A stretch of DNA of 64,000 nt, from assembly GCF_000421565.1 (NCBI RefSeq), contig NZ_ATXG01000014.1, forward strand, positions 33,498-97,497, written 5' to 3'. The position numbers and the translations under genes were made by a program. Origin of the DNA: Agromyces subbeticus DSM 16689. Lineage in GTDB: Bacteria > Actinomycetota > Actinomycetes > Actinomycetales > Microbacteriaceae. The notes below the pieces were generated by a model that was not told the DNA's origin, did no database searches, and saw only the letters and a list, made by a program, of their open reading frames with translations. Positions 33,921 through 43,915 of the stretch are shown here, in pieces (within the stretch, counting starts at the first letter, position 1; the number at the start of each line of letters is the position of its first letter).

Positions 33921-35806
33921 GATGCCGCCTCCTCTCGGATCGTGTCTTCTGCGTCGACGGCATCGACGCCCGTGCTCCTGCGTTCCTCGTCTTCGAGACT
34001 CGTGATGACGAAGCGGTAGTGCTCGCTCTCGCGGAGCAGTTCGGAGTGCGTGCCGACCGCGGTGACCCGCCCGTTCTCGAGCAGTGCCACCCGGTCGGCG
34101 AGCATCACCGTCGACGGCCGATGCGCCACGATGAGCGCGGTGGTCGATGCGAGCACCGATCGCAGCTCGGCCTCGACTCGCGCCTCGGTCGCGACGTCGA
34201 GCGCCGAGAGCGGGTCGTCGAGCACGAGCACTGCGGGCTTGGCCGCCACGGCGCGCGCGAGCGCGAGCCGCTGGCGCTGGCCTCCGGAGAGACTCATGCC
34301 CTCTTCGCCCACCTTCGTGTCGACGCCGTCTGGCAGGTCGTAGACGAACGACGCCTGCGCGATGCGCAGGGCCTCGTCGAGCACCTGCTCGGCTTCGGCG
34401 AGCACCCCGGGGTCATCGCCCGAGAGCTCGGGCCGGCCGAGCAGCACGTTGTCGCGCACCGAGGCGCTGAACAGCGTCGCGTCTTCGAACGCCATGGCGA
34501 TGTGCGTGCGCAGTTCGTCGCGCGTGAAGGCGCGCACGTCGACGCCGTCGAGGGTCACCGATCCGCCGGTGACGTCGTAGAGGCGAGTGGTGAGCGCCGT
34601 CATCGTCGTCTTGCCGCAGCCCGTGAGACCGACGAGCGCCATGGTCTCCCCCGGCTCCAAGACGAGGTCGACGCCGTCGAGCAGGTCGCCGAACCGCGCC
34701 GGCGAGTCCTGGTAGCGGAAGTGCACGTCCCTGAACGCCAGCTCGCCACGCGCACGCTCGACCGTGCGCGGCTCGGCCGGGTCGACGATCGTGTTCTCGC
34801 TGTCGAGGATGTCGAAGAAGCGATCGGTCGCGGTGCGTGCGTCGAGTGCGAACGCGAGCATGAAGCCGATCGACTCGATCGGCCAGGCGAGCACGGTCGC
34901 GGTCGCGAAGAACGCGAGCAGCTCGCCGACGGTGAGCTGGCCCTGCGCCGCGAGCCACACGCCCACCACGAGGCAGAGCGAGAGCGCCACGGCCGGCACG
35001 ACCATGATCCAGACCCAGATGGAGGCGTCGAGCCGCGCCTTCTCGATCTCGGTGCTGCGGAGCGACTCGGCCTGGGCACGGAACGTCGACAGGGCGTGCT
35101 TGCCGCGGCCGAACGCCTTCAGCACTCGGATGCCGTGCACCGACTCTTCGACAGCGGTCGCGAGATCGCCCGCCTGGTCTTGGCTCAGCCGCGACATCTC
35201 GGAGTAGCGGCCCTCGAAGCGCCAGCCCGCCCACCAGAGCGGCAGCGAGCAGACGAGGAAGATGAGGCCGAGGAACCAGTTCATCGACATCAGGATGCCG
35301 ACGCCGACCACGATGATCACGAGGTTCGCGCCCGTGAGCACGAGGCCGAACGAGAGCCAGCGACGGATCAGGCCGAGGTCGCTGACGGCGCGCGAGAGCA
35401 ACTGGCCACTGGGCCAACGGTCGTGGAAGCTGACGGGCAGGTCTTGCAGTTTCGCGTAGAGCGCGTTGCGCATGCGCGCCTCGACCCGGGTGCCCGGGCC
35501 GACGACGAGCCAGCGACGGATCGCGTAGAGGATGGCCTCGACCGCTCCGAGCACGAAGACGAGCACCGCGAGCGGAATGACCGCGCTCGCCTCGCCGTGG
35601 GCGAGCGGCCCGTCGACGATCTGCTGCAGCACCTGCGGGATCGCCAGGGCGATGAGCTGGGCCACGAGCGCGGCGGCCATGCTGCCCGCGAAGAACGGCA
35701 TGGCCGGTCCGGCGTACTCGCGCAGTCGCCACAGGGCGCGCACCGTGTTCAGTCGAGGTGCCTGCGCCGAGTCGGGAGCTGGAGGCGTTTGGAGGGGTAC
35801 GGACAC
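33917..35806 (-). CDS. Heterodimeric ABC exporter subunit with degenerate Walker B
   Basis: The protein (629 residues from the GTG at 35806; a TTG at 35818 is also possible) has six membrane helices and a nucleotide-binding domain: Walker [11 protein letters not shown], signature LSGGQRQ, Walker [13 protein letters not shown] and H-loop AHRPST. Asp replaces the catalytic Glu after Walker B, the mark of the degenerate half in heterodimeric exporters. It is the first full-length gene of the exporter operon. A 27-codon ORF and a terminator-like hairpin lie in its leader, suggesting attenuation. Confidence 0.92.
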   Translation of the reverse strand: MSVPLQTPPAPDSAQAPRLNTVRALWRLREYAGPAMPFFAGSMAAALVAQLIALAIPQVLQQIVDGPLAHGEASAVIPLAVLVFVLGAVEAILYAIRRWLVVGPGTRVEARMRNALYAKLQDLPVSFHDRWPSGQLLSRAVSDLGLIRRWLSFGLVLTGANLVIIVVGVGILMSMNWFLGLIFLVCSLPLWWAGWRFEGRYSEMSRLSQDQAGDLATAVEESVHGIRVLKAFGRGKHALSTFRAQAESLRSTEIEKARLDASIWVWIMVVPAVALSLCLVVGVWLAAQGQLTVGELLAFFATATVLAWPIESIGFMLAFALDARTATDRFFDILDSENTIVDPAEPRTVERARGELAFRDVHFRYQDSPARFGDLLDGVDLVLEPGETMALVGLTGCGKTTMTALTTRLYDVTGGSVTLDGVDVRAFTRDELRTHIAMAFEDATLFSASVRDNVLLGRPELSGDDPGVLAEAEQVLDEALRIAQASFVYDLPDGVDTKVGEEGMSLSGGQRQRLALARAVAAKPAVLVLDDPLSALDVATEARVEAELRSVLASTTALIVAHRPSTVMLADRVALLENGRVTAVGTHSELLRESEHYRFVITSLEDEERRSTGVDAVDAEDTIREEAAS

Positions 35807-35854
35807 AGCCGGTTCCAATCAGATGGAGACGCCGAACACCCGGGAACGGGCCTG

Positions 35855-35910
35855 GACGGCGGAGAAGAAGAGTGTGAGAGACGCGGTGCGCGATCGCGCG
35901 TGGAACCGCG
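35855..35910 (-). terminator. Attenuator-like hairpin and pyrimidine tract in the exporter leader
   Basis: On the minus strand CGCGGT (35910-35905) pairs with ACCGCG (35887-35882) around an inner GCGCGATCGCGC. It is followed by the U/C-rich stretch TCTCTCACACTCTTCTTCTC (35881-35862). It lies 35 nt after the upstream-ORF stop and about 75 nt before the exporter start. A second hairpin, GCAGGC-TCT-GCCTGC (35927-35913), lies in between. This looks like an intrinsic terminator whose formation could depend on translation of the upstream ORF. Confidence 0.5.
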
Positions 35911-35944
35911 GGGCAGGCAGAGCCTGCGCGTGGAGGCGGGTGCG

Positions 35945-36028
35945 CTACCCGGCGAGCTCGAGAACGAGGAACGCCGGGCGGGCAGAGCCGGTGACCGCAA
36001 TCGTGCGGGCGTCGGTTTCTGTCTGCAT
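35945..36028 (-). CDS. 27-residue upstream ORF (putative leader peptide) of the ABC exporter
   Basis: AGGAGGACACC directly precedes an ATG at 36028, one of the best ribosome sites in the window. The frame reads MQTETDARTIAVTG, then SARPAFLVLELAG and a TAG at 35945-35947. The C-terminal FLVLEL run is hydrophobic. CCCGGCG and CGCCGGG flank its last 11 codons, so the coding end can itself form a hairpin. A candidate -10 TAGTCT lies at 36096-36101. Placement and layout resemble bmrB ahead of bmrCD in B. subtilis, where translation of a leader peptide controls read-through into a heterodimeric exporter. The peptide sequence itself is not recognised. Confidence 0.6.
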   Translation of the reverse strand: MQTETDARTIAVTGSARPAFLVLELAG

Positions 36029-36248
36029 GGTGTCCTCCTGCGTCGTCGTCTCGAACCTCGAGGCCGGTCGAATCTCACTCCGCGGCCAGCCCTACAGACT
36101 ATGGGGCGAATGAGGTGGCGCGCAAGACCACCTTCGACGCTAGGCTGTGCGGATTCGTCGCTGCGCGTGCGAGGCGATGCCGGCCCGCGGCACCGCCCGA
36201 CCGGATTCCTCCGCCTCCGCGAGCGACGGCGATCGACGAGGAGCACGA

Positions 36249-39200
36249 GTGGGAGCGGCACGGACTGCGTTCGCCCGCGCGAACGCCCGCTCCGGGGTGC
36301 TCGCGTCGATCGCTGCCGTCGTGCTGCTCCTCTCCGGCCTCGGAACCGCAGTCGTCGACTCGCTCGCCGGGTCCTCCGCGAGCGGTGTCCGAAGCGGCCT
36401 CGCCGCGGCGCAGGGCACCGCGGGCGCCGCGCGCTGGCAGATCCGCGTGGCGAGCGATGCCGAGGCCCAGGCGGATGCCGCGGCATCCGTGCTCGATCGC
36501 ATGCTCACGCCCCACGGTGCCACCTGGAGCCGCAGCGTCGAGACCGCGCCGGTCGAGGCATCGAGCGGTGGCACGGCGTTCGGCGCCGTGCTCCTCGTCG
36601 ATGGCGACGCCCCTCAACGCTCGGAACTCGTCGCGGGCAGCTGGCCCGACACCGCAGAGGCGATCTCGGCGGCGGCGGCCGAGGGTGCCCTGCCGGCGAC
36701 GCTGCACGCCGACGCGGCGGAATCACTCGGTCTGGCGCCGGGCGACGTCGTCGATCTCGCCGGTGAGCCCGCCCGACGACTGCTCATCGTCGGCACGTGG
36801 CTGCCGATCGACCCGGCCGATCCCGCCTGGTTCGGTGAAGGCGTCATCGCCTCGGGGCGCACGGCCGACGGCATCGGGCCGTTCCTCGTCGCCGAGGAGA
36901 CCGCGCTCGACGTGCCGGCGGCGATCGTGGCGCGCTGGACCGCGGTCGTCGACGCGAGCGCCGCGACGCCCGGCTCGGCGAGTGCGCTTCGCGAGGCGCT
37001 GCCCGATGTCGAGCCGGCCCTGCGCGCCGAGCCCGCGATCGGCACCGACGGACTCGGCGCGCTCGGCGGTCTCGACGCCACGCTCACCCGGCTGCTGGCG
37101 GGCCTCGGCGCGGTGCGCGCGATCGCGCCGCTCCCCCTCCTGTTGCTCGGCTTCGCCGGGGTCGCGGCCCTGACCCGTCTCGCGAGCCTGCTGGGCGCCG
37201 CCCGTCGCGGTGAGACGGTGCTGCTCCGAGCCCGTGGCGCCTCGGCCGGCAGACTCGCCCGCGACACCGTGATCGAGGTGCTCGTGCTGGGGGCGCCGGC
37301 CGCGGTCATCGGCGCTGCCGGCGCGGAACTGTTCCTCATGATGAGCCGCCCGGGCGAGGCACGCGACTGGGGTGTCGCCGGCCTCATGGCGGGCGTCGCC
37401 CTCGTCACGACCCTGCTGCTCGTCGCCGGTCGCGCCTGGCTCGACGCCCGCCGCCCGGTGGTTCGGGGCTCGGGCGACGAGGTGGGCCGGGTGGCACGCG
37501 GTCTCGTGACGGGCGGCGTGGTGCTCGTCGCCGTCGTCGCCGCCGTGGCGCTCTGGCAATTCCGGCTCTACGGTTCGCCGCTCGTCGCGAACGCCTCCGG
37601 CCGTCTCGACGTCGATCCCGTCGCCGTTCTGGCTCCGATGCTCGTGCTCGTCGCGCTCTCACTCGCGGCGCTCGGCCTGTCGCGCCCGATCGACGTGCTG
37701 CTCGAACGGCTCGCGGCGGTTCGGCCAGGGCTCGTGCCGGCATTGCCGATGCGCCAGCTCGCCCGCCGCGCGACGCTGTACGCCTCGGCCTCGCTCGTGA
37801 CGATGCTCGCCATCGCGGGGCTCACGCTGACCGCTGCCTTCGCCGGCGCGTGGCAGGGCATCGACCGCACGGCCTCGGCACTCGCCACCGGCGGCGAGGT
37901 TCGCGTCGCCTCGGCGGGGCGCGATGTCGTGCTGCAGCCCGACGAGCTCGCGCTCGACGACACGATCGCGACCGTCGACGGCGTCACGGCCGTCGGCCCG
38001 GTCTTCAGGGGCGAAGCGAGGGTCGGCTCCGAGCAGGCGACGATCGTCGCCCTGCCGAGCGCCGGCGTCGCCGAGATCGCGCCGGGCACCGGCACCCGGC
38101 CGGCTGCCGAGGCGCTCGCCGACTCCGCCGCCGCGGCCGGTGTCGACCTCCCGGCCGGGGCCACGACCCTCGAGGTCGGCGTCGAGCTCGACTCCCCCAC
38201 CGGCACGAGCGGCACCGTGTCGGTGACCGCGTGGCTGCTCACCGCATCGGGTGCCGCGACCCCGGTGGCTCCGGCTCCGGTCGACGTCGCCGCCGGGACC
38301 GGGCAGGTGCGTCTCCAGTTGCCGGATGCCGCGGGGCTGCGGTTCATCGGACTCGCCGCATCGCTCTCGGGTGCGGGCGGCGCAGATGTGCGGGTGGGAT
38401 TCGGGGCGATCTCGTTCGACGGCGAGACCGTCGCCGGCACGGCGTTCGAGACCGAGCGAGAGCTCACGCTCACCTCGAAGGCGCCGAACGCGCGGGCCCC
38501 GCTCACCGCCGGCGGCAGCGACCCGCTGCCCGTCATGATCGGCGCCGAGCTCGCCGAACGCATCTCCGCGAGCGTCGGCGACGAACTCGCGTTCCGGGTG
38601 CTCACCGGCGGCGCCGAGATCGACGCGGTGGTCGCCGGGGTGGTTCCCGTGGTGCCGACCGCGGGCGCCGGCGGCATCCTCGCCGATCTCGGCGCCCTCG
38701 AGCGGTACGCGTTCGATGACGCCGCCGGCGTGCCCGCGTTCGGCGAACGGTGGATCGCGGCATCCGACCCCGAACGCGTCGCCGCCGAACTCGGTGCCGA
38801 CCGCAACGCAGCGGTCGTCGCCGACGCCCGCTCGGCCGCCTCTTCAACGCCGTTCATCGCGCCGGCGGTCGCGGCGCTCTGGGTCGGTGCCGCTGGAGCA
38901 CTGCTCTTCGCCCTCACCGCCGTGATCGCGCTCGTCGCGGCACTCGGCGGCAGCCGGCGCGGTGAGATCGTGGTGCTGCGTGTGCTCGGCGTGCCGGCAC
39001 GCACCCAGTCGCGTGCCCGATTCGCCGAGCTGGCGGTGACGCTCTGCACGGCCGTGCTCATCGGGGTGGTCGTCGGGCTGCTCACCGCCCTGCTCACCGC
39101 CCGCGAGCTCGCACGGGCGGCGGTGGCCGGCGTTCCCGCCGTGATCCCGGTCGACTTCGGGCTCGATGCCGCGCCGTGGTTGCTCGGCATCGGGGCCTTC

Positions 39201-39290
39201 GTGATGCTCGCCGTGGCGATCTCGGCCGGCGCCGCTGCATCCGTTCGGCGCACGGCCTCACGGCCCGGCCTCAGGCAGGAGGAAGGATGA
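36249..39290 (+). CDS. FtsX/MacB-type ABC permease, large, two FtsX domains
   Basis: The 1013-residue membrane protein has one N-terminal membrane helix (about 16-38), a large external domain, a central block of helices including two FtsX-like segments (about 290-520), a second external region, and a C-terminal FtsX block (about 880-1000) with GSRRGEIVVLRVLGV. The GTG at 36249 follows GAGGAGC by five bases and starts right before the first helix; upstream in-frame starts at 36147 or 36177 are poorer. TAGGCT at 36141-36146 is a promoter candidate. First of four genes forming an ABC system. The cargo is unknown; relatives move lipoproteins, peptides or regulate envelope enzymes. Confidence 0.88.
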   Translation: MGAARTAFARANARSGVLASIAAVVLLLSGLGTAVVDSLAGSSASGVRSGLAAAQGTAGAARWQIRVASDAEAQADAAASVLDRMLTPHGATWSRSVETAPVEASSGGTAFGAVLLVDGDAPQRSELVAGSWPDTAEAISAAAAEGALPATLHADAAESLGLAPGDVVDLAGEPARRLLIVGTWLPIDPADPAWFGEGVIASGRTADGIGPFLVAEETALDVPAAIVARWTAVVDASAATPGSASALREALPDVEPALRAEPAIGTDGLGALGGLDATLTRLLAGLGAVRAIAPLPLLLLGFAGVAALTRLASLLGAARRGETVLLRARGASAGRLARDTVIEVLVLGAPAAVIGAAGAELFLMMSRPGEARDWGVAGLMAGVALVTTLLLVAGRAWLDARRPVVRGSGDEVGRVARGLVTGGVVLVAVVAAVALWQFRLYGSPLVANASGRLDVDPVAVLAPMLVLVALSLAALGLSRPIDVLLERLAAVRPGLVPALPMRQLARRATLYASASLVTMLAIAGLTLTAAFAGAWQGIDRTASALATGGEVRVASAGRDVVLQPDELALDDTIATVDGVTAVGPVFRGEARVGSEQATIVALPSAGVAEIAPGTGTRPAAEALADSAAAAGVDLPAGATTLEVGVELDSPTGTSGTVSVTAWLLTASGAATPVAPAPVDVAAGTGQVRLQLPDAAGLRFIGLAASLSGAGGADVRVGFGAISFDGETVAGTAFETERELTLTSKAPNARAPLTAGGSDPLPVMIGAELAERISASVGDELAFRVLTGGAEIDAVVAGVVPVVPTAGAGGILADLGALERYAFDDAAGVPAFGERWIAASDPERVAAELGADRNAAVVADARSAASSTPFIAPAVAALWVGAAGALLFALTAVIALVAALGGSRRGEIVVLRVLGVPARTQSRARFAELAVTLCTAVLIGVVVGLLTALLTARELARAAVAGVPAVIPVDFGLDAAPWLLGIGAFVMLAVAISAGAAASVRRTASRPGLRQEEG

Positions 39291-42046
39291 GTACCCGGCA
39301 CCACTCGCGGCTCACGCCCCTCGGCCTGATCCGGCGCCAGTTCTTCGCGGCCCCGTGGGCGTCGGTCATGCTCGCGCTGCTCGTGCTGGCCGGCGCTCTT
39401 CTGGCCACGGCCGTGCCGCGCGCGGTCTCGGCGATGCACACCGCGGCGCTCGAAGAGGAGCTCGGCGCGTTTCCCGCGCGCGAGCTCGATCTGCTGACCG
39501 CGAGCCGCAACCTGCCCGACCTCGGTGCCTCCGACGGCGATTCGACCCTGCCGCCCGACGTCGACGCCGTCTGGGGTGCGCAGGAGCAGCGGCTGCTCGA
39601 CATCCGTGCGACGATGCCCGAGCTGCTGCACTCGGTCACCGGCGCACCGCTGACCTCGCTCGTCGCCGGCCCGACGGGCGCGCAGGTCGAGGGCGCGGGC
39701 GAGGGTTCGACCTCGTACCAGCTGTTCACGGGCTTCGACCCCCGCGTGCGCGAGCACATCGCACTCACGAGCGGCGAATGGCCGCGCCCGCTGACCGGCA
39801 GATTTCCGAGCGACACCCCGCTCGACATCGTGTTCGCCGACGCCGTCGCCGACGAGATGGAGTGGGCGGCCGGCGAGGTCCGCACGATCGCCGTCGGCGA
39901 CGAGCTGCAGGGTGTGCGCCTGGTCGGCACCTTCGCGGCGACGAACCCCGACGACGGCTTCTGGACGCACGTGCCGGTGGCGCTCGAGCCGGCCGTCGCG
40001 TACACCCCCGGCGGCTACATCGAGGTGACCGGGCTCGGGTTCGCGGACCCCGTCTCGTGGGCGGCCCTGCAGGACTCGCAACTGCCGACGACGATGGATG
40101 CCTGGTTCCCGGCCGAGGTCGACCGCATCCGCGCGGCCGACTCCGCCGAGCTCGAGACGCAGCTCGACGAGTTCACCAGCCAGGTGTTCGAGCTCGGCAG
40201 CGGCTCCTGGGAGTTCTGGTACGCCACGGTCGGCGAGGTCGCGTTCACCACGGGTCTCACCGATGCCCTCGGAGACGCCGCCGTCGCGGCGAGCGCGAGC
40301 GACGCCGTACTCGCGACGATCGCGTCGGGTCCGATCGGCGTGATGATCGCGGTGCTCGTGCTCGGCTCGCGCGTGGTCTTCGAGCGGCGTCGCGTCGGGC
40401 TCGAGCTCGCAGCGGCTCGCGGCGCCTCCCCCGGCCAGCTCCGGGGCATCCTCGCGGTCGAGGGCCTCGTGATCGGGCTTCCCGCGGCGATCGTGGGCGG
40501 CGTGGCCGGCACCCTGCTCGTCGCCGCCGACGCCGGCCTCGGCGGCTGGCTCATCGCGGCGCTCTTCGCACTGACACCGGCGGCGCTCCTCGTCTCGGCC
40601 GAGCCGGCACTGAGCCCGCTGCGTCGCGCCAGAACCGACCTCGGCCGGCCGGGCGACGGCCGCTTCCGCTGGATCGCCGAGGCGCTCGTCGCGGTGCTCG
40701 CCGTCACCGCGGTCGTGCTGCTGTTCCGCAGGGGCCTGTCGACGTCGACCGCGACGACCGGCGTCGACCCGTTGCTCGCCGCCGTGCCCCTGCTGCTCTC
40801 GCTGCTCGCGTGCCTCGTCGTGCTGCGGCTCTACCCCGTGCCGCTCGCCGCGCTCGTGCGCGCCACGCGACGCCGGGTCGACCTCGTACCCTTCCTCGGC
40901 TCGGCGCGCGCCCTCCGCGACCCCTCAGCCGGGCTCGTGCCGGTGCTTGCGGTCGTCGTCGGCATCTCGGTCGCCGTCTTCTCGTCGGTGCTCCTCGGCA
41001 CCGTGCAGGCGGGCGTCGACCGCGCCGCCGACGCCCGGGTCGGCGCCGACGCCTCGGTGAGCGGCACGCCCTTCACCCTCGAACAGCTCGACGAGTTCGC
41101 GGCCGTGCCCGGCGTCGAGGCGATCGCGCCCGTGTACTCGACGAGCCCCACGAAGGTCGACGCCGATGGCCGCTCCCGCACCTCGACCCTCATCGTCGTC
41201 GATGCCGAAGAGATGCGGCGCGTGCAGGCGGACCGGGCTGCCACGACGCCCCTTCCGGCCGGTCTCGAGGCCACGGGCGACGACGCGGTGCCCGTGGTGC
41301 TCTCGAGCACCGTCGCCGACCTCGTCGCCGGGGCCGACGCCGCCGAGCTCGACGGCGAGGAATTCGACGCGCTCGCGGTCGTCGACGGGCGCACCGCATT
41401 CTCGCCGCGGTCGAACTGGGTGCTCATGGACCGCGCGAACGCGAAGCCGTTCACCGACACGCTCGTGCCGCGCAACGTGCTCGTGCGCTTCGAGCCCGGG
41501 CCCGATGCCGACGAGGTCGACGAGCTCACGTCGGCGCTCGCCGAGATCGGCGGCGAGTCGGCCGTGGTGACCACCCCCGGGCAACTGCTCGCCGAGCTGC
41601 GCGCCAAGCCCACCACGCAGGGCCTCGTGCTCTCCCTCATCGTCGCGATCGTGCTGGCGAGCCTGCTCACGGCGCTCGCGATCGTGCTGACGCTCGTCGT
41701 CGGGCGCCCGGCTCGCGATCGGCTGCTGCCGCTCCTCGCGACGCTCGGGCTGGGCCGGCGAGGCGAACGCACACTCGTCGCCTGGGAGATCGGGCCCGTG
41801 GCCCTCATCGCGGTGCTGGCCGGCGCGGTGCTCGGCGCGACCCTGCCGTTCGTCGTGCTCTCGGCCATCGACCTCCGCTCGTTCACTGGCGGCGACGCGC
41901 AGCCGGCCGTGACCTTCGATGCCTGGCTCATCGCCTCGGTGCTCGCCGGCAGCGTGCTGGTGACCATCATCGCGGCCGCCGTGGCCTCCCGCATCGACGG
42001 CAGCGTCAACGCCGCTCGCGCCCTGCGCAAGGAAGAGGAAGGATGA
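39287..42046 (+). CDS. FtsX/MacB-type ABC permease
   Basis: The 919-residue partner of the preceding permease shares the layout: N-terminal helix (about 25-45), external domain, paired FtsX cores, and a last helix block ending near residue 905. ERRRVGLELAAARGASPGQL and LLPLLATLGLGRRGERTLV are FtsX-type coupling regions. It overlaps the upstream gene by four bases (ATGA, preceded by GGAGGAAGG) and is followed after four bases by the first ATPase gene. The tight packing suggests a heterodimeric permease assembled with the two ATPases. Confidence 0.9.
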   Translation: MSTRHHSRLTPLGLIRRQFFAAPWASVMLALLVLAGALLATAVPRAVSAMHTAALEEELGAFPARELDLLTASRNLPDLGASDGDSTLPPDVDAVWGAQEQRLLDIRATMPELLHSVTGAPLTSLVAGPTGAQVEGAGEGSTSYQLFTGFDPRVREHIALTSGEWPRPLTGRFPSDTPLDIVFADAVADEMEWAAGEVRTIAVGDELQGVRLVGTFAATNPDDGFWTHVPVALEPAVAYTPGGYIEVTGLGFADPVSWAALQDSQLPTTMDAWFPAEVDRIRAADSAELETQLDEFTSQVFELGSGSWEFWYATVGEVAFTTGLTDALGDAAVAASASDAVLATIASGPIGVMIAVLVLGSRVVFERRRVGLELAAARGASPGQLRGILAVEGLVIGLPAAIVGGVAGTLLVAADAGLGGWLIAALFALTPAALLVSAEPALSPLRRARTDLGRPGDGRFRWIAEALVAVLAVTAVVLLFRRGLSTSTATTGVDPLLAAVPLLLSLLACLVVLRLYPVPLAALVRATRRRVDLVPFLGSARALRDPSAGLVPVLAVVVGISVAVFSSVLLGTVQAGVDRAADARVGADASVSGTPFTLEQLDEFAAVPGVEAIAPVYSTSPTKVDADGRSRTSTLIVVDAEEMRRVQADRAATTPLPAGLEATGDDAVPVVLSSTVADLVAGADAAELDGEEFDALAVVDGRTAFSPRSNWVLMDRANAKPFTDTLVPRNVLVRFEPGPDADEVDELTSALAEIGGESAVVTTPGQLLAELRAKPTTQGLVLSLIVAIVLASLLTALAIVLTLVVGRPARDRLLPLLATLGLGRRGERTLVAWEIGPVALIAVLAGAVLGATLPFVVLSAIDLRSFTGGDAQPAVTFDAWLIASVLAGSVLVTIIAAAVASRIDGSVNAARALRKEEEG

Positions 42047-42050
42047 CCCA

Positions 42051-43216
<1,166 letters not shown>

Positions 43217-43220
<4 letters not shown>

Positions 43221-43915
43221 CCACACTCCGCGCCGAATCGATCAGCCGCGTCTTCGAATCGAAGGCGGGTGCGGTGCACGCCGTCGCGGAGGTCTCGCTC
43301 GAGGTGCGGCCGGGCGAACTGCTCGTCGTCACGGGGCCGTCGGGCGCGGGCAAGACGACCCTGCTGAACCTGCTCGGCGGGCTCGACCGGCCGAGTTCCG
43401 GACGCGTCTTCCTCGGCGACGACGAGCTCTCCGCCCTCGGCGACGACGAGCTCGCGGCGGTGAGACGAGACCGCCTCGGCTACATCTTCCAGTCGTTCGG
43501 GCTGATCCCCGTGCTCTCGGCCGCCGAGAACGTCGAGGTGCCGCTGCGCCTGCAGCGCCTGGCGCCCGCCGAACGCGACGCCCGGGTCGCCGAGTCGCTC
43601 GAACTCGTCGGTCTCGCCGGCCACGCGGCGCAGCGGCCCTACGAGCTCTCTGGCGGCCAGCAGCAGCGCGTCGGCATCGCGAGGGCGCTGGCCGCGCGAC
43701 CGCAGCTGCTGCTCGCCGACGAGCCGACGGGCCAGCTCGACAGCGGCACCGCGGCGACCGTGATGAACCTGATCGGCGAGCTCGTGCACGCACGCGGCGT
43801 CGCCGCCGTCGTCACGACCCACGACCCCGCCCTCGTCGGGCGCGCCGACCGCGTGCTCGAGCTGCACGACGGCCGTGCCGTGGCGCTCAGCGCACCCGCA
43901 CCGACAGGCACGTGA
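43217..43915 (+). CDS. ABC transporter ATPase (LolD/MacB type)
   Basis: The 232-residue protein is a compact MacB/LolD-like ATPase: Walker A VTGPSGAGKTTLL, Q-loop FQSFGLIPVL, signature LSGGQQQRVGIARALA, Walker B LLLADEPTGQLD, H-loop TTHDP. It completes a two-permease, two-ATPase operon. Its 3' end overlaps the end of the convergent dimethylargininase gene by 29 bp. Confidence 0.94.

Noticed and set aside
37568..40081. Long minus-strand open frame of more than 800 codons across the FtsX permease genes
   Set aside because: It is antisense to two well-supported membrane-protein genes and has the low-complexity Ser/Ala/Arg/Thr composition of shadow frames.
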